In this document: one piece after another, positions 1-6,784 of the stretch
Layout: every line of letters starts with the position of its first letter
Numbering within the stretch: position 1 is the first letter of the stretch
Source: Fervidifonticultor_A tertius
Lineage (GTDB): Bacteria; Sysuimicrobiota; Sysuimicrobiia; Sysuimicrobiales; Humicultoraceae
DNA: 64,000 nucleotides
Direction: 5' to 3'
Assembly (NCBI GenBank): GCA_031459235.1
Contig: JAVKIY010000004.1
Coordinates: 16,179 to 80,178 of the forward strand
Position numbers and translations under genes: made by a program
The notes under the pieces: generated by a model
The model's database searches: none
Seen by the model: only the letters and a program-made list of their open reading frames with translations
Told to the model about the DNA's origin: nothing

Positions 1-43
1 CAGCCCGGCACGTAGGCGTGGCCTGGCGCTGGCGACGGCGCCT

Positions 44-71
44 TTGCGGTCCTGGACCCGGGTGTTACCAT
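44..71 (+). promoter_or_regulatory. Candidate promoter of rnpB
   Basis: A -35-like TTGCGG (44-49) is followed after 16 bases by TACCAT (66-71). Each matches the sigma-70 consensus at four of six positions. The expected start of transcription, about 78, coincides with the 5' strand of the closing helix of RNase P RNA, which was placed independently. Bases 1-43 show nothing recognisable. Confidence 0.5.
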
Positions 72-76
72 GGAGT

Positions 77-444
77 GGGAGCAGGCCGGGCCGTCGCGGC
101 GCCACTGACGCCGAGGAAAGTCCGGGCTCCGCAGGGCAGGGTGCTGGGTAACACCCAGCGGGGGCGACCCCAGGGACAGTGCCACAGAAAAACACCGCCA
201 GCCGGGAAACCGGCCGGTAAGGGTGCAACGGCGGGGTAAGGGCCCGCCGGCGGCCCGGCGACGGGCCGGCCAGGCAAACCCCACCCGGAGCAAGGCCAGA
301 TAGGGGGAGATGAGGTGGCCCGCCGATCCCCGGGTAGGCTGCTCGAGGCCGCGGGCAACCGCTGGCCCTAGAGAGATGACCGCCGCGCCGCCGGCGCCGT
401 TCAGGCGTTGCGGCGTACAGAACCCGGCTTACAGGCCTGCTCCC
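77..444 (+). ncRNA. rnpB: RNase P RNA, bacterial class A
   Basis: This is the catalytic RNA of RNase P, which matures the 5' ends of tRNAs. The universal 5' core GAGGAAAGTCCGGGCTCC lies at 113-130 and its partner ACAGAACCCGGCTTAC at 417-432. ACAGTGCCACAGAAA is at 176-190, and AGAGAGATGACC begins at 370. The ends pair: GGGAGCAGGCC (77-87) is complementary to GGCCTGCTCCC (434-444), which fixes the limits. Length near 368 nt is normal for class A. ORFs that cross this segment on both strands are not genes. Confidence 0.95.
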
Positions 445-455
445 CGGCCGTTCGC

Positions 456-480
456 CGCGCCGCGCGGCGCGGGTATCTTT
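456..480. terminator. Candidate terminator between rnpB and the convergent namZ-like gene
   Basis: A perfect GC palindrome at 456-471 (CGCGCCGCGCGGCGCG) can form a hairpin just after the RNA. It is followed by a short T-containing stretch ending in TTT at 478-480. The minus-strand gene ends here as well, so one hairpin could serve both transcripts. The T tract is weak. Confidence 0.4.
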
Positions 481-1697
481 CAGCGCTCTGGATAGAGGAG
501 GAAGGCCGCCCGCAGCGCCTCGAAGCGGCGCAGGTCCGGTTCCCACCGGGCCGCGATGGCCGCGGCAGGCGCGCCGCGTTCGAGGTCCTTGCGCACGCGG
601 TCGGTGCCCCAGACGAAGTCGAAGATCTGGCGTCCGTTGCGGGGTACGAACTGGAACCGCCGCGGGTGGAGCGCGCGCACCGCGGCGAGCACGTGAACCG
701 CAGTGGTGGCGGGCCGGAAGCGCAGCGAATCGGTGATGCGCACGCGGACGCCGCTGTGCAGGCCACCGCGGATGACCGTCGCGTACGGCTCGAACGCCAC
801 GCCCGGTAGGCCAGCGGCGTTCAACCGCTCGGCCAGGCGCCGGCCGTCGAGCCACGGGCTGATGACCAGCTCGAACGGGTGCGGCGTGCCCACGCCGTTG
901 GAGAGGTTCGTGCCGTCCAGTACGCCGGTGGCCGCGTAGTAGAACGGCGTGTGCATCGTCGGGATATTGGGCGACGGTCGGACCCACGGCAGGCCGGTCT
1001 CCTCCCAGGTCATACGCCGGGTCCAGCCCTTCATCGGCACGATCCCCAGGTCGGCGTTGAGGTCGAAGACCGAGTTGAACATCCAGGCCAGCTCGCCGAT
1101 GGTCATGCCGTGCACCATGGGGATCGGGAACATCCCGATGAACGACCGGTAGGCCGGGTCCAGCACCGTGCCGTCGACCTGTACGCCGCCCAGCGGGTTG
1201 GGGCGGTCGAGCACCACGACCGGCTTGCCCGCCTCCCGTGCCGCCTGCATCACCTGCGCCAGCGTGGAGGTGTACGTGTACGCCCGCGCACCGACGTCCT
1301 GCAGGTCCACCACGAAGACGTCGATGGCCGCCATCATCTCGGCGGTCGGCCGCCGCGTGGCGCTGTAGAGGCTGAAGACCGGGATGCGCCCGGCCACGTC
1401 GGGGACCGGCTGGCCCGCCGGGATCGTGCCCGCCAGGCCGTGTTCCGGCGCGAAGAGCGCCGCGACCGCAAAGCGCGGGTCGCGGAGGAGCACGCTCGCG
1501 GTCGGGTCGCCCGCGGCGGTCTGCCCCGCGGCGTGCGTGACCAAGCCGATCCGGCGCCCCTGCAGGAGGCCCGGAGACTCCAGCAGAATGTCCACGCCGG
1601 GTCGCGTCAGGCCCGGCGCCTGCGCCTGCGATTGCGCGATCAGGACGACGCCAAGCGCGACGGCAAGGGCGACGCGTGCCAGGATCCGCATGTGCAT
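480..1697 (-). CDS. namZ: Exo-beta-N-acetylmuramidase of the NamZ (DUF1343) family, exported
   Basis: NamZ enzymes remove terminal MurNAc from peptidoglycan fragments outside the cytoplasm. The 405-residue protein begins with a short basic segment and hydrophobic core ending in AQSQAQA (about residues 1-27), a likely signal peptide. Family motifs follow: FAPEHGL (82-88), the DLQDVGARAYTYTSTL block (131-146), DRPNPLGG (about 164-171) and SPNIPT further on. Length is normal. I chose the ATG at 1697; an ATG at 1691 is equally possible. Longer starts would run into the divergent MFS gene. No strong ribosome site is visible. It is divergent from the MFS transporter and convergent with rnpB. Codon use is native. 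Family assignment is firm; the substrate is inferred from the family. Confidence 0.85.
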   Translation of the reverse strand: MHMRILARVALAVALGVVLIAQSQAQAPGLTRPGVDILLESPGLLQGRRIGLVTHAAGQTAAGDPTASVLLRDPRFAVAALFAPEHGLAGTIPAGQPVPDVAGRIPVFSLYSATRRPTAEMMAAIDVFVVDLQDVGARAYTYTSTLAQVMQAAREAGKPVVVLDRPNPLGGVQVDGTVLDPAYRSFIGMFPIPMVHGMTIGELAWMFNSVFDLNADLGIVPMKGWTRRMTWEETGLPWVRPSPNIPTMHTPFYYAATGVLDGTNLSNGVGTPHPFELVISPWLDGRRLAERLNAAGLPGVAFEPYATVIRGGLHSGVRVRITDSLRFRPATTAVHVLAAVRALHPRRFQFVPRNGRQIFDFVWGTDRVRKDLERGAPAAAIAARWEPDLRRFEALRAAFLLYPER

Positions 1698-1806
1698 AGG
1701 GTGATTCGGGTCGCCGCCGGCGACTCCTTGAGGGGCCGGCGGCGGACGGCGCCCGCGATAGCGCCGGTGGGCTGAGCCGGCAGTCCGCCACCCACGAGGC
1801 GGACGT

Positions 1807-3393
1807 GTGACCACGCTGACCGCCACACAACCCGCGGACGAAGGCCAGGGCGGCTTTCTGGCCGTGATGCGGCACCGCAACTACGCGCTGCTGTGGACCA
1901 GCCAGCTCATCTCGCACCTCGGCGACCGCTTCCACTGGGTGGCGATTTCGCTGTGGGTGTACGCCGAGACCGGGTCGGCGCTGTCGGTCTCGTACGCCAT
2001 CGTCGCCCTCATGGTCGCGCCCGCGCTCGTGGGGCTCTTCGCCGGCGCCGTGGCTGACCGGTATGACCGGCGGCGGATCATGATCGTCACCGACCTGCTC
2101 CGGGCCGTGCTGGTCGCCGCGATCCCGGCGTTGATGACGCGCGGGCTGCCGTGGGTGTACGGTGCGCTGTTCCTGATGTCGGCCGCCTCAGCGTTCTTCC
2201 GGCCGGCCATGTGGGCGGCGGTGCCGCAGTCGGTCCCTCGCGACCGGCTGCTGCAGGCGAACGCCTACTTTGCGTCACTCGAGTCCGCGGTGGAGGTCGT
2301 CGGCCCGGCGCTCGCCGGTCTGCTGGTTATGCGGTTCTCGTACGCGGCGGCGATGTACGTGGACGCGGTGAGCTACCTGGTGTCGGCGGTCCTTGTGGCG
2401 GGGATGAGACTGCCTCCGGTGGCTGGCCGGGGCGGCGGTGTGGTGGTAGTGGAGGGCCCGGGGGGGATTCTGGCGTCGATTCGGGAGGGGTTGCGGTACG
2501 TACGGGGGGATAGGATTCAGGTAGCGCTTTTGGCGCTGTTGCTTTTGGGTCAGTGGGTTGTCGGTCTGAGCTCCCTGCAGACGCCGCTGGCAAAGGGCGA
2601 GGTCGGCATCTCAGATCGTCAATTTGGCTGGTTCCAGAGTGTGTGGGGAGCGGGCTTCATCGCGGCATCAGTCGCAACCGCGTGGTTTGGCGGACGGGTT
2701 CCCACTGGACAGGCTATTGTCCTTGGCTACGCGCTTTGGGCGCTCGCCGCAGCCGCCATGGCCATGAGTGCTAATCTCGGGATGCTGGTGGTTACTGGAT
2801 TCTGGGTGGGGTTCGCAAACATTCTGGTGTTCGTGAATGTTAGTACCTTGCTCATGGAGCACACCCCGTCAGATAGGCTCGGTCGGGCGATAACCCTACG
2901 CCAGATCGGCGTTGCCATCGTTCGCGTGAGCGCTCTACTCGGGTTCGGATGGATGGCGGATCTCGTCGGGGTAAGAGAAGCGATACTTGCAATGGCTTGG
3001 CTCGCTCTCGCTGGTACCACTATCGCAACGTTACGCTTCCCTGCCTTGTGGCGGTACTCGAGCAATCCCGTTCGCTCCGTGCCGCGCAGCCACAGTGGAA
3101 CGTATCTTCCGTTGCTTCGGCAACTTGGGGAACCCTCGATCTCCAGGGCGGTGCTCCGGCTTGCAGGGGCGCACGTCGATCAAGAGTTCGCACATGATGA
3201 GCAGAGGTGGCTCAACGCGGCCTGCCTTGTCATCGTGACGGTTGGCTGGCTAGTGCTGGCGTTCCACTCCCCGGGCCCTGCCGCCGCCGTCGCAGGTTCA
3301 GCGTGGGCTGCGACCATCGTTCCGCGCTTGCTACAGGCTTGGTGGCGACGCAGATCAGCCAGGGCCGCGGAGCGTCACCGTCTGCCTGCCTAG
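1807..3393 (+). CDS. MFS transporter (EntS/MFS_3-like) with a C-terminal extension
   Basis: This 528-residue membrane protein has about 12 hydrophobic segments and the MFS loop signature after TM2-3 (GAVADRYDRRRIM, about residues 79-91). The opening HRNYALLWTSQLISHLGD is typical of the EntS/Bcr-like exporter branch. About 100 residues follow the transporter core, with two further hydrophobic stretches and a basic tail (WWRRRSARAAERHR). The start is GTG at 1807. The first ~200 codons use native GC-rich codons. From about position 2420 third positions become much more mixed, so the gene is compositionally chimeric. It ends 20 bases before a decayed transposase. The substrate cannot be told; a role in export of a small molecule or of muropeptides is only a guess from the divergent namZ neighbour. 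Confidence 0.8.
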   Translation: MTTLTATQPADEGQGGFLAVMRHRNYALLWTSQLISHLGDRFHWVAISLWVYAETGSALSVSYAIVALMVAPALVGLFAGAVADRYDRRRIMIVTDLLRAVLVAAIPALMTRGLPWVYGALFLMSAASAFFRPAMWAAVPQSVPRDRLLQANAYFASLESAVEVVGPALAGLLVMRFSYAAAMYVDAVSYLVSAVLVAGMRLPPVAGRGGGVVVVEGPGGILASIREGLRYVRGDRIQVALLALLLLGQWVVGLSSLQTPLAKGEVGISDRQFGWFQSVWGAGFIAASVATAWFGGRVPTGQAIVLGYALWALAAAAMAMSANLGMLVVTGFWVGFANILVFVNVSTLLMEHTPSDRLGRAITLRQIGVAIVRVSALLGFGWMADLVGVREAILAMAWLALAGTTIATLRFPALWRYSSNPVRSVPRSHSGTYLPLLRQLGEPSISRAVLRLAGAHVDQEFAHDEQRWLNAACLVIVTVGWLVLAFHSPGPAAAVAGSAWAATIVPRLLQAWWRRRSARAAERHRLPA

Positions 3394-3411
3394 CCCGTAC
3401 TGTTTCGATTT

Positions 3412-3852
3412 ATCGGCAAGCTCAAGGGCGTAGGCACAGTTTGGCAGCACACCGCCTGCGATGCGGCGTGCTCGTACGCCGTGGCCTGGGTCACCACCGA
3501 GGGCTCGGCCCGGGCGGCGGCCCGCTTCCTGCTCGACCGGATGCTGCCCGCCTACCGCGTCGCGGGCCGGGCGCTTCAGCGGGTCCTGACCGATCACGGC
3601 AGCGAGTACCAGGGCATCCGGCACTCGGATGCGCCCCCGCCACGCCGGGACCAACGCCTTCGTCGAACGTCTACCAAGCACCATCCTGGCCGAGCTGTGG
3701 CACATCGGCGCTTCTTCACGCGGGTGGGGACGATACAGGACGTCCTGAATCGCTACCTCGCCTTCTACAACCACCAGCGCCCTCACCTTGGCTACCGGAC
3801 CCGCGGCTGCAAGCCCGCCAAGGTGTTCATGCTCGCTCCGGAGGTGCACTGA
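3412..3852 (+). pseudogene. Decayed DDE transposase (IS481/IS3-like integrase core), truncated and frameshifted
   Basis: The first frame reads FIGKLKGVGTVWQHTACDAA and runs on through VLTDHGSEYQG, the second acidic site of an rve/DDE core. It then shifts: TNAFVERLPSTILAELWHI (third acidic residue E in FVERL) is in another frame near 3650-3705. The original frame resumes with RYLAFYNHQRPHLGYRTRG and ends at 3852. The N-terminal helix-turn-helix part is absent and the first catalytic Asp region is degraded. No terminal inverted repeats or target duplication could be recognised. It is a dead element. Its GC-rich composition differs from both flanks. Confidence 0.8.
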
Positions 3853-3897
3853 TGGCCAACGACCTGGCAGCACCCTTCCGAGAATTGGACACCTAGC

Positions 3898-3926
3898 AGG
3901 ACAATCATCGGTCAAGAGAATATACT
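3898..3926 (+). promoter_or_regulatory. Candidate promoter for the HD-GYP pair
   Basis: AGGACA (3898-3903) and TATACT (3921-3926) are 17 bases apart, matching the consensus at four and five of six positions. Transcription would start near 3933, leaving an untranslated leader of about 250 bases before the ATG at 4187. Confidence 0.4.
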
Positions 3927-3932
3927 AGTAGC

Positions 3933-4186
3933 ACCGGACCGACAGCGGAGCAAGTGCGACACTCCACGTCGCGAACCGAACACGGATCGCCCCCACACCG
4001 CCACGAGACTTCGTGGCGAGGGGCACCTAGTCACCTCGCCTGTAGCAGGGCGCGAGACAGTGACGTTCTTTAAGGTGACAGGTGAAGGTCGTTCGCGCAA
4101 TCCGCAACATGCTCAACCGAGGGCTGTTGTTGGGTGGGGACGTAGAGCTGTAGGCTGTCGGTCTGGTTCTCTTTTGTGGGGCACTC
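3933..4186 (+). other. Structured non-coding stretch, possible 5' leader
   Basis: No coding frame of note lies between the transposase remnant and the HD-GYP gene. The stretch holds a hairpin GCCACGA-GACT-TCGTGGC (near 4001-4018). It also holds a 12-base inverted repeat, CACCTaGTCACCT (4024-4036) against AGGTGACAGGTG (4073-4084), which encloses a smaller CGCC/GGCG stem. No known riboswitch class was recognised; the conserved cores of c-di-GMP riboswitches are not evident. It may be a regulatory leader, or the inverted repeats may be remnants of the mobile element. Confidence 0.3.
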
Positions 4187-5491
4187 ATGCAAACGATCAC
4201 CGGAGAGGTTCGGCTGCTGGTCCTTGCGGTCACAGCTGTGGCCACCATTGGGATTGTGGCGTTCTCCGACCAGATCCGTTGGCAAGAGTGGCAGCAACTC
4301 GTACTATTCTTTTGCCTCATAGCTCTAGCATCATCGGTTAGAATCGCGGATCCACGGGGGCGTACGATCACGCCCAGCACCGTGCTCACGTACTTGGCAA
4401 TGTACGTCTTCAATGCTCCGACGGTCCTGCTCCTGGTCGCTGTCGGTCGAGCCGTGGGCTATTCCCTGGATCGCGGCTGGGTCCCATGGCGCTCCATATT
4501 CAACGGAGCCCAGGTTGGGCTGAGCGCATCGGCAGGCGCGTACGTTTTTGGCTTGGTTAGCCAGGGGGCCGGACCTATCCCTGAGGCTCGGGTCTACGCG
4601 GCCGCCTTGATAGCGCCTCTCCTGCACCAGACACTCAACAATCTATTCGTGGCAATAGGCGTCAGCCGGTGGCGCGGCACACCCTTCGTGAACACATGGT
4701 ATGCTGGAGTTCAAGCGCTCTTCTGGCCGAATCTCCTGAGCATCCCAACCGCATTCGTACTGGCAATCCTGTACGTGCGCGTGCATCACGCGGTTACCCT
4801 TGCGTATCTGGCTCTTCTGCCATTCCAGTGGATGGCGCTTAGACTCTACGTGCGACGCCGTGAGTTGTATGCGCAGATAGTTGATGGGCTCGTTGTGGCA
4901 GCCGACGCTAACTTCCCTCTCGGCAAGGGGCATGCACGACGCGTTGCGGAACTCGCGGTCGCGGTTGCACGGGAGATGCGTCTCGGGGAAGCGGTCATCG
5001 AGTCTGTCCAGTTCGCCGCGCAGCTTCATGATGTCGGAATGATCGGCAAGGACGATCTGTTGGATCGCCCCGTTCTCACTGCCGAGGAGGTACGTAGCCT
5101 TGAGGATCACGTAAAGGTCGGTGCGGAGATTGCCAGGGAACTGCCGCGCAGAGAGATTGCTGAGGCGATCCTGTATCACCACGAGCGATTCGATGGCACA
5201 GGATATCCAGGTGGTCTCCGGGGTGAGGAAATACCGCTTGGTGCAAGGATTATTGCCCTGTGTGAGGCTGTAGACAGTATGCGGTCAGGAATGTTTCCGT
5301 TTGGCGCCGCAATGCCCTGGGGCGCAATTGTCTCTCTTGTTCAGGCCGAAGCCGGCCGAGCTTTCGACCCGGGCGTAGTCGACGCGTTCCTTCGGGCGGT
5401 TGCAGCTGGGACTGTTCACGCTCGACGCCGCGAACCGTCGAGTGAAGCCTTTTCCAGTACGGCGACGCTAGGGGGGATTCCCGTCCCATGA
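4187..5491 (+). CDS. Membrane-bound HD-GYP domain protein, catalytic site partly degenerate
   Basis: HD-GYP domains hydrolyse cyclic di-GMP with a bi- or trinuclear metal site. The 434-residue protein has a membrane half (about residues 1-225) and an HD-GYP domain (about 235-410). Visible motifs are GHARRV (about 246), LHDVGMIGK (about 281-289), DHVKVGAEI and HHERFDGTGYPGGLRGEEIPLGARII (about 330-355). The acidic ligand after this block, normally in ADxxDA, appears as CEAVDS, so Asp is replaced by Glu. The usual RPYRxA segment is missing, so activity may be altered. ATG 4187 follows a weak ribosome site. The gene overlaps the next HD-GYP gene by four bases. Codon use is less GC-rich than in the rest of the window. 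Confidence 0.85.
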   Translation: MQTITGEVRLLVLAVTAVATIGIVAFSDQIRWQEWQQLVLFFCLIALASSVRIADPRGRTITPSTVLTYLAMYVFNAPTVLLLVAVGRAVGYSLDRGWVPWRSIFNGAQVGLSASAGAYVFGLVSQGAGPIPEARVYAAALIAPLLHQTLNNLFVAIGVSRWRGTPFVNTWYAGVQALFWPNLLSIPTAFVLAILYVRVHHAVTLAYLALLPFQWMALRLYVRRRELYAQIVDGLVVAADANFPLGKGHARRVAELAVAVAREMRLGEAVIESVQFAAQLHDVGMIGKDDLLDRPVLTAEEVRSLEDHVKVGAEIARELPRREIAEAILYHHERFDGTGYPGGLRGEEIPLGARIIALCEAVDSMRSGMFPFGAAMPWGAIVSLVQAEAGRAFDPGVVDAFLRAVAAGTVHARRREPSSEAFSSTATLGGIPVP

Positions 5492-6717
5492 TCGACCGAA
5501 CGGGACTCCTTCGCCTCTGGCCACTCTTGGTCGTAGGTGGCGCGATTGGAGTGGCATTGCCTGGCGGTACCCAATCTGATCCGTGGGCAGTCGCGCTCTT
5601 TACGGCCCTCGGCGTGGCCTGCGAGTGGCTGGAGATTCGCTTAGGCCCGCTTGGATTCCTGACGCTTCGGCCAATGGTCGCCTTTGTTGCGCTGTGGCGC
5701 GGTGGACTATCAGCGTACATGGTCGTTGGACTAATTTCGGTAATAGCAGCACAACTGCTTGCTCGCAGGCGTTCTTTCGTGGAGGTAATCGATGAAGCGG
5801 GCCGGGAAGTCGTGGCACTGGGGTTGTCCTCTGTAGCCTACAGCAACATCGCCGGGTCACCTGGGGTGGCGCTCTCCGCCGTCGCACATCGACTGCTTGC
5901 CGGGGCGGTTGTGATGTTGGTCTACTGGGGCACTAAGCTGGCACTTCGTGTTGCCCAACTCAGTCATGCCGAGGGTATGCGCCCTCAGCAGGCGGCACGA
6001 AGCCTGCTGCGTCATGCGTGGCCGCACCTTATCGTAATGATTGCTGGGGCAGTCGGGCTGAGCTTCATTGAGAGTGACTTGGGTCTTGTGGTGACAGGTC
6101 TCGCCGCCGTCATGTTTATCGAGGCCTACTACCCCTGGAAACTCTTGGGCGAGCAAGGTGGTGTATTGCTTACCAGCCTACAAATGATGGCCCAGGCCGT
6201 TGATCTCAAGGATCCTTACACATCAAATCACTCGCAGCGTGTGTCCAGGTACGCCGTCCGCCTAGCGCGCACCATGGGTCTTCCCGAGGAAGAGGTTGAG
6301 CGTATCCGCATTGGGGCTCTGATGCACGACATAGGGAAGATCGGCATCAGCGGGCGCATTATACGTAAGCCTGGTAGGCTCAGTCCGGAGGAGCGTGTGA
6401 AGATGCAGCAGCATTCGGCAGTGAGCGCGGACATTATCGAGCCCTTGGAGATCCTCGGCGAGTCCGCTAGAATGGTCCGGCATCACCACGAGAACTGGGA
6501 CGGCACCGGCTACCCAGCGGGCTTGAGAGGCGAGGAGATTCCTCTCGGATCCCGGATTATCCTCGTTGCAGACGCTTTTGACGCGCTTGTGACGGATAGG
6601 CCCTATAGAAAGGGCGCGAGCCGGCCCGAGGCTCTCAATGTCATTCGGAAGCACGCTGGCACGCAGTTCGATCCTGTAGTCGTTCGCGCTCTGGAGAGAG
6701 TGTACACTTCGCTCTGA
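5488..6717 (+). CDS. Membrane-bound HD-GYP domain protein, canonical site
   Basis: This 409-residue protein has several membrane segments in its first ~220 residues and a C-terminal HD-GYP domain. The c-di-GMP phosphodiesterase motifs look complete: NHSQRV, LMHDIGKIGI, QQHSAVSADI, HHENWDGTGYPAGLRGEEIPLGSRII, VADAFDAL and TDRPYRKG. The start ATG overlaps the stop of the first HD-GYP gene (ATGA), so the two are translationally coupled and probably act together, one possibly as a regulatory partner of the other. It lies inside the low-GC segment. The stop at 6717 is 67 bases before the large regulator, in the same direction. A c-di-GMP hydrolase role follows from the family; the input signal is unknown. 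Confidence 0.88.
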   Translation: MIDRTGLLRLWPLLVVGGAIGVALPGGTQSDPWAVALFTALGVACEWLEIRLGPLGFLTLRPMVAFVALWRGGLSAYMVVGLISVIAAQLLARRRSFVEVIDEAGREVVALGLSSVAYSNIAGSPGVALSAVAHRLLAGAVVMLVYWGTKLALRVAQLSHAEGMRPQQAARSLLRHAWPHLIVMIAGAVGLSFIESDLGLVVTGLAAVMFIEAYYPWKLLGEQGGVLLTSLQMMAQAVDLKDPYTSNHSQRVSRYAVRLARTMGLPEEEVERIRIGALMHDIGKIGISGRIIRKPGRLSPEERVKMQQHSAVSADIIEPLEILGESARMVRHHHENWDGTGYPAGLRGEEIPLGSRIILVADAFDALVTDRPYRKGASRPEALNVIRKHAGTQFDPVVVRALERVYTSL

Positions 6718-6784
6718 GAGCTTTCAGACGCGTTGGACCCTGTAGAGGTAGTGCGGGATACTCATAGGTCCGAAGGAGTGGGCG

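Noticed and set aside
65..495. Short frames on both strands over the first 500 bases
   Set aside because: They lie on RNase P RNA, whose conserved cores and closing helix are clear.
3481..3852. Possible intact small transposase gene
   Set aside because: Catalytic regions fall in two frames and the N-terminal part is missing, so it is a pseudogene.
3933..4186. c-di-GMP riboswitch before the HD-GYP genes
   Set aside because: The conserved cores of class I and II are not visible; only generic stems are, so no class is assigned.
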